Origin: Maribacter sp. ACAM166
Lineage (GTDB): Bacteria; Bacteroidota; Bacteroidia; Flavobacteriales; Flavobacteriaceae
Direction: 5' to 3'
Assembly: GCF_005771495.1 (NCBI RefSeq)
Contig: NZ_VAUW01000013.1
Location: 1-64,000, forward strand
Length of the DNA stretch: 64,000 bases
Both the position numbers and the translations under genes were made by a program. The notes under the pieces are model-generated. The model saw nothing but the letters and a program-made list of their open reading frames with translations, was not told the DNA's origin and ran no database searches. Shown here one piece after another: positions 26,196-36,003 of this stretch (positions are counted from its first letter, which is position 1; each line of letters begins with the position of its first letter).

Positions 26196-27170
26196 TTAAA
26201 CCAAGTCCTGTAAATCTCTCATTGCAGTAGCTTTAGATGTGCTTGCCATAGAAATATACTTTCTTGCGTTCATCCCACTTTCAAAACCCTGATTGCCCTC
26301 TTCTAATATTCTACGGATCACTTTTTGTTGCCCTTCATTAAGTATACTTTTATTTTTATCAAAGAATTCAGTTTTCTTAAAAGCAAATTCGATTTCTTGC
26401 TCGACATCGATTTGTGCATCCAAAACTGGCTTGATAAAGTAACTTATCCAATCTATAATTTCGTTTGAACGTTTCGCAGCTTTTAAAGCGTCATAATATT
26501 TATTCTTAATATCTCTATAGATTTGGAAAGACTGAACAAAACAGAACGACCTATGGCTTTGTGAAAGAACTTTTTCAGTTACAGCTCTACCTATTCGACC
26601 ACTACCAACTTCAAAAGGATATATAGTTTAAAAATATAGATCAGCGATAGCTGACCTTATAATAGGTTTTTTAATATTTTTTTGAGGTTCATTGAACCAT
26701 GCGATAAACTCGCCCATTTCAGAAGGAATAGTATTTGACTACGGAGCGTTAAAATGAACTACCCCTCTTCCGATCGCCACAGAAACTATTTGTATGGTTT
26801 CTTCATGCGAACGCCATTTACCTATTAGTATTCCTTATACGACCCTTCATTAGCATGGTATGCCAATCGAATAACATCTTTTCGGAAATAGGACCTATAA
26901 AATGTTTGCGGATGGCCAACATTAATTCCGTTATCCTTTCCACTCTTTTATCTTTGGATATTGGAAATTTGGGATTTAAGCCAAGATTTCTTCTGATAGA
27001 AGACATCTCATCTTTTCAGCTCAAATACTCGCCTTCAATACCCGATTAATGGCTTCTGAAGCCATTTAGAACGCCACTCATTCTTCCTGTTCGCTGGGCA
27101 AATTCATAGAGTAAATTATCAACACCCTCTATCTAATATTGAAGTTTAGGCCAATCCTTTTGTTACCCAT
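26196..27170 (-). pseudogene. Fic-family protein, degraded
   Basis: Pieces of a DUF4172-type Fic protein lie in order on the minus strand. The N-terminal part has IEGVDNLLYEFAQRTGRMSGV (around 27075-27140), the next piece SSIRRNLGLNPKF (around 26970-27006), the core YPFEVGSGRIGRAV (around 26580-26620), and the C-terminal end NARKYISMASTSKATAMRDLQ stops at 26196. Defects are a nonsense TAA at 26628-26630 just before the core, another stop before IEGVDN, several frame breaks, and H-to-Y and N-to-S changes in the catalytic HPFxxGNGR motif. It cannot make an active AMP-transferase. It lies just outside the right end of the element. Confidence 0.85.
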
Positions 27171-27230
27171 TATATCTCATGTGCCGATTAAATATACTAT
27201 TAGGCCCATGAAATATAATTACGAGTTGAA
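27062..27230. repeat. 169-bp duplicated segment, copy 1
   Basis: Nearly identical to 29868-30036 in the same orientation; I count seven mismatches. It encodes the N-terminus of the degraded Fic gene. Both copies share the same in-frame stop before IEGVDN or TEGVDN, so the gene was already broken before duplication. Confidence 0.85.
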
Positions 27231-27396
27231 TAGATTAATTATTCGGCTCATTGATTCAAATTAAAGTTGAATCAATTGCTGTTTTTCTAGAAAATTTATA
27301 AGCAGCTAAGTAGTTAGGTTTATTTTAAAAGCTTAAATAGAGGTGGGGTCAAATGTACCGCGCTAAATTTAGATAATGTCCCATTAAATTTTGATT

Positions 27397-28135
27397 GTAA
27401 GGGGCTTTTGTCAGTACTATTCTATAACAGATGTAGCACTCGTCGGTGGCGGTTCACACCCACAATCAAGTGAAATTTCACATCCTCATAATGGTAATTT
27501 ATTTTTAGATATATCACAAGAGTATAAACGAGGCGTATTAGAGGTATTGAGACAGCCTTTAGAAGATAGAAAAGTACTTATGTCAAGAGTAAAATTTATA
27601 GCAACCTACCCAAGTGGTTTACGCTAGCGGCGAGTATGAACCCTAGTCCAGGTGGACTATTTTAATAACCCAGATGCGCCAGTAACTTCATCACCGGCAG
27701 AAATGCAACGGTATTTAAGCAAAATTCCTAGACCCATATTAGTATAGTATCGATATACATATTGGAGCAACCCCTGTACCTTTCGAAAAACTATCTGAAG
27801 AACAAAAAGGAGAGGGTAGCGAAGACTTTAGAAAAAGAGTAACTGCGGAGTTACAAACTTTACGTTTCGCAGAATTGATAATGTTCACTATAAAGCCCAA
27901 ATGAATACAAAGCAAATTCGAGCACATTGTGAACTAGAAGATTTATCGAAGTCCTTATTATAAAAGGCTATGGAGCGATTGAATCTTTCAGCACGTGCTT
28001 ACGACGGTATTTTAAAAGTTGCAAGAACCATTGCAGAACTTGGTGGTCATTCCGATTTGAACGGAGATCATATATAAGATGCCATTCAAGACAGAAGTTT
28101 GGACAGGAAGAAGGTGGGGAGGATTAGCGTTACTT
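27397..28135 (+). pseudogene. YifB/ComM-type Mg-chelatase-like ATPase, degraded
   Basis: Recognisable YifB fragments occur in order: ALVGGGSHPQ, HNGNLFLD, RGVLEVLRQPLEDRKV, then ASMNPSPGG-like sequence (27630-27660), NTKQIRAHCELEDLSKSLL (27903-27960) and MERLNLSARAYDGILKVARTIAEL (27970-28042) ending near DAIQDRSLDR. Several frame changes and stops separate them. The N-terminal half of the protein is missing. A functional copy presumably exists elsewhere, which makes this a relic. Confidence 0.85.
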
Positions 28136-28140
28136 GTTTG

Positions 28141-28729
28141 GTCACCAGCTTCCAACTGGCGCCAACCTGACCGGCGGAGTTAATTTTCTAAATCATAATT
28201 AAAATGGGAATGACTTAAGCCCAATTTTTAATTCTGCAATCACCAATAGTAATATTTTGAAAACAGAGTATAATTACATTCTTTTTAAATTTCACATGTA
28301 GTGAATTCAACGAAACCACACCCAACAAAATTTTAGTTTAATAAAAAATAGCTAGTAGGGGTTAGGCTTTACTTGTGCGGTAACTAGTTGAAAACTTGCT
28401 TCAGCTTAGAAAATCGACAGAGTTGTAAAGTAAAATTAAACGAGCTATAGGTTTAAAAAACGCTTATTTTAATTCGAAAATGAGCTAAAAGAAAGTAATA
28501 GCATGTTATATATTGTAAGCAATCTCGAAAGCTTTGTTAATAGAGCTATCAAACCTTTAATTGTGTATGCCCACGCCTATTAGTAAATCTTGAAAATTGA
28601 GAGGATTAATGTATATTAAGCCAAATAAACAAACGTAGACTAAAATCATTTAAATACATCAATTCAATATTCTAAATAAAAGTGGTCTTGTAGTAATAGT
28701 ATTAAAACCTCAGTTGTACCAGATTAATT
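28141..28729. other. Noncoding, no recognisable content
   Basis: AT-rich stretch with stops in all frames and no family signal. It follows the YifB relic and precedes the membrane-protein gene, and is probably eroded sequence plus the promoter of that gene. Confidence 0.5.
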
Positions 28730-29404
28730 ATGATAATTAAAATCAAACCAAAAAATATATTAAAGTTTTTGATGGTCGTAATATTAGTGCTCTTGGCGTT
28801 AAATATAATGGGGATATTTTTAGAGTATCAATACGATAATTTTTATGTCAATCAGGTATTTTCATTTCTTGATTTCGATACCGAGGATAGTGTACCTACG
28901 GTCTTCTCGTTTTTGCTTTTATTTGTTATTGCAATTATCTTATTCGTTATCCACCAGTTTTACTCTATTAAAAAGTATAGTAAACATTGGTTGATACTAT
29001 CATTAGTTTTCTTTTTTTTATCATTTGATGAAATTATTTCGATACATGAGAATTTCATACCCTTACTAAAAAGATTTAAATTTACAGGGCTGTTTTATTT
29101 TTCATGGATAATACCGTATGCCATTTTCGTGATTATTCTTTTTATCTACTACTTCCCATTCTTATTGGGGTTACCTAAAAAAAACGCAATTAGGTTTATT
29201 TTGTCGGGTATAATTTATATTGCAGGAGCTATTGGAATAGAAGGATTTGAAGGTATGTATTTTGAAAAACATGGATATGATTTAAATTTTTCTTTATTAT
29301 ATACAATTGAAGAATTTTTGGAAATGATTGGACTTTCATTATTTCTATTTTCAATTATCGAATTTAAGTTTGATAATTTCACTATTCAACTTGTTAAAAA
29401 ATAA
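28730..29404 (+). CDS. Integral membrane protein of unknown function
   Basis: 224 residues with about six hydrophobic segments (roughly 10-30, 57-77, 85-105, 120-145, 154-172 and 186-206). Polar residues inside or at the edges of membrane helices are notable: SFDEIISIHEN (about 101-111), GIEGFEGMYFEKHG and YTIEEFLEMIGLS. This DE...HE plus EE..EM.G pattern resembles a small uncharacterised family of membrane proteins. The acidic and His residues could bind a metal or a small molecule. It stands alone among relics but has an intact frame and base use like its neighbours. Confidence 0.7.
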   Translation: MIIKIKPKNILKFLMVVILVLLALNIMGIFLEYQYDNFYVNQVFSFLDFDTEDSVPTVFSFLLLFVIAIILFVIHQFYSIKKYSKHWLILSLVFFFLSFDEIISIHENFIPLLKRFKFTGLFYFSWIIPYAIFVIILFIYYFPFLLGLPKKNAIRFILSGIIYIAGAIGIEGFEGMYFEKHGYDLNFSLLYTIEEFLEMIGLSLFLFSIIEFKFDNFTIQLVKK

Positions 29405-29467
29405 AGTTGTATTTTTTTTTGATCCGCATAGCGCAAAACCTAAAACTCTATTGATGAATAAAAAAGT

Positions 29468-29548
29468 TTAGGTTGCCAAAATTTTTTTAAGCACAACATC
29501 AATCAGGTTCACATCTTCCATAGTACCTGTACTGATTCTTGCCCAAAC
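29468..29548 (-). pseudogene. C-terminal fragment of a class I/II aminotransferase
   Basis: The minus strand reads VPFTVWARISTGTMEDV then LIDVVLKKILAT and a stop at 29468-29470. This matches the end of HisC-like aminotransferases (the Arg of xARISxGT binds the substrate carboxylate). No upstream part is present, so it is a remnant. Confidence 0.65.
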
Positions 29549-29692
29549 TGTAAAAGGAACTTTTAAATATATCCATATAGTTAAAGTATATTGCATTTAA
29601 CACATTATGGGAAATAGTAGTGGTTGGTCTTTCTTAATATAGGATAGAGTAGGATATTGGTAGCTATGATTTCATACACTGTAAGAATCATA

Positions 29693-30036
29693 CTATTCAT
29701 TCCAACTTCCCACTAGAAACATGGTTATAGTCTCTGAAAATAAGGCTTCTAAATCAGTTCCCTTTTCGGGTGTAATATGTTTAAAATTCAAATACTCGCC
29801 TTCAATATCCGAAGTCTTAATGCCTCCTGAAACCATTAAATTTATCATAACCTCTGATTCTGAAAAACCATTTAGAACGCCACTCATTCTTCCTGTTCGC
29901 TGGGCAAATTCATAGAGTAAATTATCAATACCCTCTGTCTAATATTGAAGGTTAGGTCAATCCTTTTGTTACCAATTATATCTCACGTGCCGATTAAATA
30001 TACTATTAGGCTCATGAAATATAATTACGAGTTGAA
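29693..30036 (-). pseudogene. Second partial copy of the Fic N-terminus
   Basis: Contains GVDNLLYEFAQRTGRMSGVLNG as in the first copy, then an alternative continuation SESEVMINLMVSGGIKTSDIEGEYLNFKHI that is closer to an intact Fic N-terminus than copy 1, where this part is deleted. The frame ends at 29693 and no Fic core follows. The shared stop upstream of GVDN shows common descent from a broken gene. Confidence 0.75.
29868..30036. repeat. 169-bp duplicated segment, copy 2
   Basis: Direct repeat of 27062-27230, offset 2806 bp, about 96% identical by my count. The YifB relic, the membrane-protein gene and the aminotransferase fragment lie between the two copies. Confidence 0.85.
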
Positions 30037-30094
30037 CATCTGTTAAAGGATTGAACATCAATACTCATTGCTTTTTACTTAGGACTTCGGATTT

Positions 30095-30613
30095 TCAAAT
30101 CAAATGTTCGGCGATACGCTTTAATAAATAAGTTTCTCGTTCAATAGACATCCCCTTTTTATCGCTTGTAGCCATAGTCTTTGTATTATGTGCTATGGCT
30201 TCATGAATAGTAATCCATATCGCTTTCATACCATTTTTTACTTCGTAAGACTCCAAATTTGATTTGCCAAGCTCACTGTTAATCTCGCAGGTATAGCAAT
30301 ACGAAATCATATGCTGAATATCATAGTCTGGCTTATGCCATGGCCTATACTCCTCGTAAGCCCCAAAGGGCTTTATGTTTGTAATATCTCGGGCACCAGT
30401 TTCTTCTCTAAGCTCTCGCATCATCCCTTCGGTTTTATCCTCACCCAAATCTAAGCCTCCGCCAGGAAGACTATAGTCTTCATATCTTTCGGTATACAGC
30501 AATAATATACTAGAACCCTGCAGTGCAATACTTCTTGTGGCTAGCCTTGTGAAAATAGATTTATTTTCTAAGGTATGTACTTCAGGATGATAGTGGGTTT
30601 TTATAATTTGCAT
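30095..30613 (-). CDS. Nudix hydrolase
   Basis: 172 residues with a perfect Nudix box: G52-x5-E58-x7-R66-E67-L-R-E70-E71-T-G73-A74. It hydrolyses a nucleoside diphosphate linked to another group; the particular substrate is not visible. The flanks are standard beta strands of the fold. It is a single gene facing left, with the divergent miaE starting 248 bp away. Confidence 0.9.
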   Translation of the reverse strand: MQIIKTHYHPEVHTLENKSIFTRLATRSIALQGSSILLLYTERYEDYSLPGGGLDLGEDKTEGMMRELREETGARDITNIKPFGAYEEYRPWHKPDYDIQHMISYCYTCEINSELGKSNLESYEVKNGMKAIWITIHEAIAHNTKTMATSDKKGMSIERETYLLKRIAEHLI

Positions 30614-30861
30614 TTAAACGGTCTCTATTTTATGTAAATAAACAATAAACTAAACCATTAAGAAACAATAAGCATTACAAATGGAAGCCTTATAATAAGC
30701 GGGGGATGACATTTTGAATATTTGGTCGGCTCACTCAGAACAGCACTAAGTGCAAACTAACGATAGCAAGGATTATATACTCGTCATATTTACAAAATAT
30801 CTTGAGTTATAGTGGTTAGTCTTTTACCGCTGACCCCTATTTTTACAAAAACAAACAGCCC

Positions 30862-31443
30862 ATGCTTCATTTAAAATTAGCAACAGACCCACGTTGGGTT
30901 AATATTGTTAAAAAAAACATAGAAGAAATACTAACAGATCATGCATGGTGTGAACAAAAGGCCGCAACTAATGCGATTACTATAATTACACTTAATTCCG
31001 AATACCCCGATTTAGTTACCGATTTACTCCTTTTAGCCCAAGAAGAGCTAATGCACTTTCAAATGGTACATGATATCATTAAAAAGCGCGGTTATACATT
31101 AGGTAGAGAGCGCAAAGACAACTACGTTAACGAGCTTTACAAGTTTATGAACAAAGGTGGAAACAGACTGAAATCGATGGTTGATAGGCTCTTATTCTCT
31201 GCCATGATTGAAGCAAGAAGCTGCGAACGTTTTAAATTACTTTCAGAAGAAATAAAAGATCCCGAACTTTCTAAATTCTACCACGATTTAATGATTAGCG
31301 AAGCAGGACATTACACCACTTTTATTGGCTTTGCGCGTAAATATGACACGAATATAGATGTAGACAAACGCTGGCAAGAGCTTGTTGAATTTGAAGCTGA
31401 AGTGATTAAAAACTACGGAAAGGAAGAAACGATACACGGATAA
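30862..31443 (+). CDS. miaE: tRNA-(ms2io6A37)-hydroxylase-like di-iron protein
   Basis: 193 residues with the ferritin-like four-helix layout of MiaE. Iron-binding motifs are E62-x-x-H65 (EELMH) and E147-x-x-H150 (SEAGH), with E31 and E117 as partner carboxylates. It should hydroxylate the isopentenyl group of ms2i6A at tRNA position 37, using O2. Length and start agree with the family. It is a single chromosomal gene followed by a terminator at 31531. Confidence 0.9.
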   Translation: MLHLKLATDPRWVNIVKKNIEEILTDHAWCEQKAATNAITIITLNSEYPDLVTDLLLLAQEELMHFQMVHDIIKKRGYTLGRERKDNYVNELYKFMNKGGNRLKSMVDRLLFSAMIEARSCERFKLLSEEIKDPELSKFYHDLMISEAGHYTTFIGFARKYDTNIDVDKRWQELVEFEAEVIKNYGKEETIHG

Positions 31444-32076
31444 AAAACGCTATTCTGCGAATTTTGCAGCGTCGTAGCGTATGTATGAGGCATTGATTTG
31501 AGTCACTCGTCACAGACAAGCTAAATCGGGGCTCTCAAAAAATTGAGAGCTTTTTTCGTTTACTGCTATTCCACTATCTAAAAAACAGTAGTGCGAGAAG
31601 TTTATCCTTAGCGTAGCCTAGAAAAATCATGTCTAGACTGCTAAAAACCTTCAAGATATTGGGAGCTTCTTCCCTTTTAAAAACCTCGGAGCCACGAATA
31701 TATTTATGTTTACAAATACTGCTTCGTTTAACTATTGACAAACCTCTTCGATAGTAATTGCACTCAATTCAGATTGTATAGCTATATTTAATTATTAAAC
31801 AGTATTAGTTTGAATACCTCAATAATGTCCGAACAAAATAACTATACAACAGTATATTGACAACATTGACCTACGGTATACACTAGGGATGCCACAGAGC
31901 ATACGTTGAGGAGAAATTCATGAAATTTAATTAAAAACTTAATTCCCAAAATTAGGGCACCGAACCAAAACGCCAAGCTTGTGGTGCTACCGATTATATA
32001 CTTGCAACTTAAGATATTCATGTAGGATATATAGTTGCCAAGAATATTGGCGTCAATTATATAGAGGACAATTAAA
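31444..32076. other. Noncoding stretch after miaE
   Basis: Holds the terminator at 31531-31556 and otherwise nothing with clear coding signal. The last 150 bp may include eroded upstream sequence of the truncated type ISP gene. Confidence 0.5.
31531..31556 (+). terminator. Rho-independent terminator downstream of miaE
   Basis: gctctcaa and ttgagagc pair around aaaa and are followed by six T. Its stem matches that of the terminator at 26109, so the stem may derive from the same repeated element. Confidence 0.75.
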
Positions 32077-32814
32077 ATGAGTAATAAAGATCAGTTTGAC
32101 CGGCATAGGGAATTGTTAACCAATTTAATTTTTACCAATTATATTCATTCCCATGTATATGAAGACGCCGTAAACATATCAAATTTAAAGATTATCAATA
32201 CTATAGAAAGCGAACTAGGTTTAACTTTTGTTCCCGAAAAAGAAACCGAAGGCAATATTTGTTTTGCCAATAGCACAGAATTACGAGACGATTATAAAAC
32301 TACATTCGCACCTAAAGATATATTAGATTATATCTATGTGGTGTTACATTCCCCTAGCTACAGAGATAAATATAAGGAGTTTTTAAAAATAGATTTTCCG
32401 CGCGTACCTTATCCAAAAGACCAAGAAACGTTTTGGCGTCTTGTAAAATTAGATGGAGAAATAAGAAAGTTTCATTTGTTAGAATCTGCACAAATAGAAG
32501 AATATATTACATCCTACCCTATTGGTGGTAGCAACAAGATTACCAAAAAAATTGCAAAGAAAGATTGGGAATTATTTGATGAAGAAAAGCAGCTTGGCCG
32601 AATCTGGATTAATGACGAACAGTATTTTGACAACATACCACTAAAAGCTTGGGAGTTTTATATAGGCGGTTATCAACCCGCTCAAAAGTGGCTAAAAGAC
32701 CGTAAGAAAAGAACATTAACATATGATGATATTTTACACTATCAAAAAATCATCGTAGCTCTTTTTGATACCGATAGAATCATGCAAGAAATAGAGACAA
32801 TATCCATTAAATAA
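32077..32814 (+). pseudogene. C-terminal fragment of a type ISP restriction-modification enzyme
   Basis: 245 residues. The stretch FAPKDILDYIYVVLHSPSYRDKYKEFLKIDFPRVPYPKD, followed by FWRLVKLDGEIRKFHLLES and AWEFYIGGYQPAQKWLKDRK, matches the C-terminal target-recognition/type ISP domain of single-chain restriction enzymes that are normally above 1000 residues. The nuclease, helicase and methyltransferase parts are absent upstream. The ATG at 32077 is probably fortuitous. The remaining frame is intact, so it could still be translated, but not as a working restriction enzyme. Confidence 0.7.
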
Positions 32815-32823
32815 AACAAGTCA

Positions 32824-33696
32824 TTAAGCTGACTTGGTAACTAATTTCTTAAAACCTTTGTACAACAGTAATACTAGAAATCCGGCAACCAACCCCACAC
32901 CAAACTCTACAAACATACCTGGAACATTAGCGAACAGGTCGTGGAGAAAAGCAATATTATGAACAAATATTCCACCAGAAACTAGAATCAACGCTATGGT
33001 TCCAATAACGGATAAAGCCTTAATAACCTTAGGTAATGCGTTGACAAAGAATCGCCCTATTTTGTCCGATATACTATTATCCTGTTCGTTAAAATTAATT
33101 AAATGTGTTCCAAACTCGTCCATCCGTACAATAAGCGCTACAATACCATAAACACCTACGGTAGCTATTAAAGCTACGATGGACACCACTACAATCTGAG
33201 AAACCAACGGTTCTCCGATAACCGTACCCAAAGCAATAATTACAATTTCAATGGACAGAATAAAATCGGTAACTATGGCTGATTTTATTTTTACTTTTTC
33301 CATTTCCAAAATTTCCGCTTCGCTCATTACCTTAGTTTCCGTAACAATAGCAGCATGCTCATGAGGAACAAAAAATTCATAAATTTTCTCGGCACCCTCA
33401 TAGGCAAGATAGAGTCCGCCGAGAACCAATACTACGGTTACGGCCCACGGCAAAAATGCGCTCAATAAAAAAGCAATGGGTAGAATTATTATTTTATTAA
33501 GTAGCGAACCTTTTGTAATGGCCCATAAAACAGGAAGTTCTCGTTTAGACACAAAACCGGAAGCTTTTTCTGCATTAACCGCTAAGTCATCGCCAAGAAT
33601 TCCTGCAGTCTTTTTGGTCGCGATTTTACTCATTGCTGCTACATCATCTAATAATGCTGCTACGTCGTCTAAAATTGCAAAAAATCCTGAGGCCAT
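32824..33696 (-). CDS. DUF808 (YedI-like) inner-membrane protein
   Basis: 290 residues starting MASGFFAILDDVAALLDDVAAMSKIA, the hallmark of DUF808/YedI. It continues with GILGDDLAVNA, about six membrane segments and a cytoplasmic charged loop (HEHAAIVTETKVMSEAEILEMEKVKIKSA). It is found widely as a housekeeping membrane protein of unknown function. It converges on the type ISP fragment with a 9-bp gap. Confidence 0.9.
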   Translation of the reverse strand: MASGFFAILDDVAALLDDVAAMSKIATKKTAGILGDDLAVNAEKASGFVSKRELPVLWAITKGSLLNKIIILPIAFLLSAFLPWAVTVVLVLGGLYLAYEGAEKIYEFFVPHEHAAIVTETKVMSEAEILEMEKVKIKSAIVTDFILSIEIVIIALGTVIGEPLVSQIVVVSIVALIATVGVYGIVALIVRMDEFGTHLINFNEQDNSISDKIGRFFVNALPKVIKALSVIGTIALILVSGGIFVHNIAFLHDLFANVPGMFVEFGVGLVAGFLVLLLYKGFKKLVTKSA

Positions 33697-34295
33697 ACGT
33701 TAATTTTAAATCAAAAATAATTTAAGAAATCGAATTTTTAGAATTCTATTGATACAAATGCTAACCCAAGACAATTTTGCAGCCTTATAATCTAAATCAA
33801 CGCTACTAAAAGCGTTCTAAATAGCACGTAAGATATAGGAATAGAGGAAAGCAAATGAAGTTCCATAGTGCTTTTAAAGAAATAGTAATTGTATCTGTTC
33901 TTCCTATTTTAGTATATTAATCTGTTATACCTTCTAAATTTGGAATAAAAAAATATCAGTTCGAGTGCTGGATTTTTCAATATTTTCATTAAAAATACAG
34001 TATATCGAGAATCTTTTGGTGGTAAATTAGTTTCCAATACCCGACCGGTAGGCATGCATTTTTTCTCCATTACATTTCGAATAAATACTCGAAATTACAT
34101 CGGTTTTTTATAACAAATTTAAAATGCACAACAGGTTTTTTACACCTGTTTACTCTTAGTTAAAAAAGAAGGATACTCGACTGCCGAAATATTGAGAATC
34201 CACTAAAATCCTTCTACATATCAGTTTATTTTTAGCCACTTCGATTGTTCTATTTTCCGTACCTTAATCCGCTAATTAAACAACCTTAACCGTAC
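33697..34295. other. Noncoding, no recognisable content
   Basis: About 600 bp with no open frame of note. It must hold the promoters of the DUF808 gene (leftward) and the sulfatase gene (rightward). Confidence 0.5.
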
Positions 34296-35975
34296 ATGAA
34301 AAATTTCATTTACATTTTAGGAATTGCGACCTTACTATTCATAGGGTGTGATTCTAAAAAAGAAGAAACTCCATCAGAAAAACCCAACATTGTTTTTATC
34401 ATGTCAGACGATCACGCCTATCAGGCTATTTCAGCCTATGACAATAGCTTGATTGAAACACCGAATATTGATCGTATTGCAAAAATGGGGATGCTTTTTA
34501 CGAATGCAAGTGTCACCAATTCAATATGCGCACCCTCTAGGGCAGTAATCTTGACCGGAAAACATTCACATATCAATGGTAAAGTTGATAATCACTTCCC
34601 TTTTGACACGACAAATGTCACTTTTCCTCAAATCCTTCAAAAGGCAGGCTACCAAACGGCCATGTTCGGGAAATTACATTTTGGAAACAACCCCAAGGGA
34701 TTTGACCAGTTTAAAATACTACCCGGTCAAGGTGATTATTACAATCCAGATTTTATTACCAAGAATGAGGGTGAAATCAATGTAAAAGGATATGTAACAG
34801 ATATCATAACCGATATGACCTTAAATTGGTTGAAAACTGAGCGTAAGCAAGAAGACCCATTTCTGTTGATGTATTTACATAAAGCGCCACACCGCGCTTG
34901 GTTAATGGCTGAGCGGCACATGAAGGAGTTTACCAATAGGACATTCCCTGAGCCCTCTACCTTGTTTGACAACTATGAAGGTAGGCCTGCAGCAGCAGAG
35001 GCTGAAATGAGCATACTAAAACATTTGAGTTGGACGAGTGATAATAAAATATACCCTGAGACTATAGATGCCATGAACGCACCAGAATTAGTAATCGATG
35101 AAGGAAGGTTCGAAAATTCTGTAGGTAGAATGGATACCAAACAATTGGCAAATTTCAAGGCCCAATACGATAAAATAAACGCCGATTTTAAAAACAACTA
35201 TCCCGCTTTAAACGACGAGGATAAAATGCGCTGGCGCTACCAACGCTATATTCAAGATTACCTCGGTACCATTAAATCTGTTGATGAAAACGTCGGTAGG
35301 GTACTAGATTATTTAGAAGAGAATAACCTTATGGAGAATACTATCATCGTGTATACCTCCGATCAAGGTTTCTATTTAGGTGAGCACGGTTGGTTCGATA
35401 AACGTTTTGTGTATGACGAATCTTTTAAGACACCTCTTTTGGTCTCTTGGCCCGATAAAATTAAGCCTGGTACAACATCTGATGAAATGGTACAGAATTT
35501 AGATTTTGCCCAGACGTTTTTAGATGTGGCCGGTGTAGAACAACCGTCAGACATGCAAGGGGAAAGTCTTGTACCTATTCTAACCGGTAAAATGGAAAAT
35601 TGGGACCGAGAAGCAGTGTATTACCATTACTACGAATATCCTGCCGAGCATATGGTGAACAGGCATTATGCTATCATCACCAAAGAATACAAACTCATCC
35701 ATTATTATTTTGACCTGGATTATTGGGAATTGATAGACCGCAAAAAAGACCCTAAAGAGCTTACCAATGTATATGATGACCCTGCCTACGCGGATATACA
35801 AGACAAATTACATAAAGAATTAGAAGCAGTACGGAAAAAATATGGAGATAGCGATGAACTCAACAATAAGTACATCGACACCTTTATGGGCGATGTAGGA
35901 GATAATGGCATTTTTGGAGTGAATAAAAAGAAGCTCAATCAAATTATAGAAAAGAGAAAATCAGACAAAAAGTAA
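34296..35975 (+). CDS. Sulfatase lipoprotein (S1 family)
   Basis: 559 residues. A lipoprotein signal (LLFIGC, Cys18) places it in the cell envelope. The sulfatase signature C78-A-P-S-R82 followed by AVILTGKH contains the Cys converted to formylglycine. Metal ligands D38/D39 (MSDDH) and the later YTSDQG complete the active site. It removes sulfate esters, typically from algal or animal polysaccharides. It precedes a Gfo/Idh/MocA gene by 28 bp in the same orientation, so the two are probably cotranscribed. An anaerobic-type or other sulfatase-maturing enzyme must be supplied elsewhere. Confidence 0.92.
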   Translation: MKNFIYILGIATLLFIGCDSKKEETPSEKPNIVFIMSDDHAYQAISAYDNSLIETPNIDRIAKMGMLFTNASVTNSICAPSRAVILTGKHSHINGKVDNHFPFDTTNVTFPQILQKAGYQTAMFGKLHFGNNPKGFDQFKILPGQGDYYNPDFITKNEGEINVKGYVTDIITDMTLNWLKTERKQEDPFLLMYLHKAPHRAWLMAERHMKEFTNRTFPEPSTLFDNYEGRPAAAEAEMSILKHLSWTSDNKIYPETIDAMNAPELVIDEGRFENSVGRMDTKQLANFKAQYDKINADFKNNYPALNDEDKMRWRYQRYIQDYLGTIKSVDENVGRVLDYLEENNLMENTIIVYTSDQGFYLGEHGWFDKRFVYDESFKTPLLVSWPDKIKPGTTSDEMVQNLDFAQTFLDVAGVEQPSDMQGESLVPILTGKMENWDREAVYYHYYEYPAEHMVNRHYAIITKEYKLIHYYFDLDYWELIDRKKDPKELTNVYDDPAYADIQDKLHKELEAVRKKYGDSDELNNKYIDTFMGDVGDNGIFGVNKKKLNQIIEKRKSDKK

Positions 35976-36003
35976 TGCTGTAACATTTGCGTTTTTATAA
36001 TTT

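Larger units (their letters stand above)
29405..30094. other. Relic-bearing noncoding stretch
   Basis: Holds the tail of an aminotransferase gene (29468-29548) and the second Fic N-terminal fragment (29693-30036). I see nothing else with coding signal. Confidence 0.6.

Noticed and set aside
27739-27927. 62-codon minus-strand frame within the YifB relic
   Set aside because: It is opposite recognisable YifB remnants and has no homology of its own.
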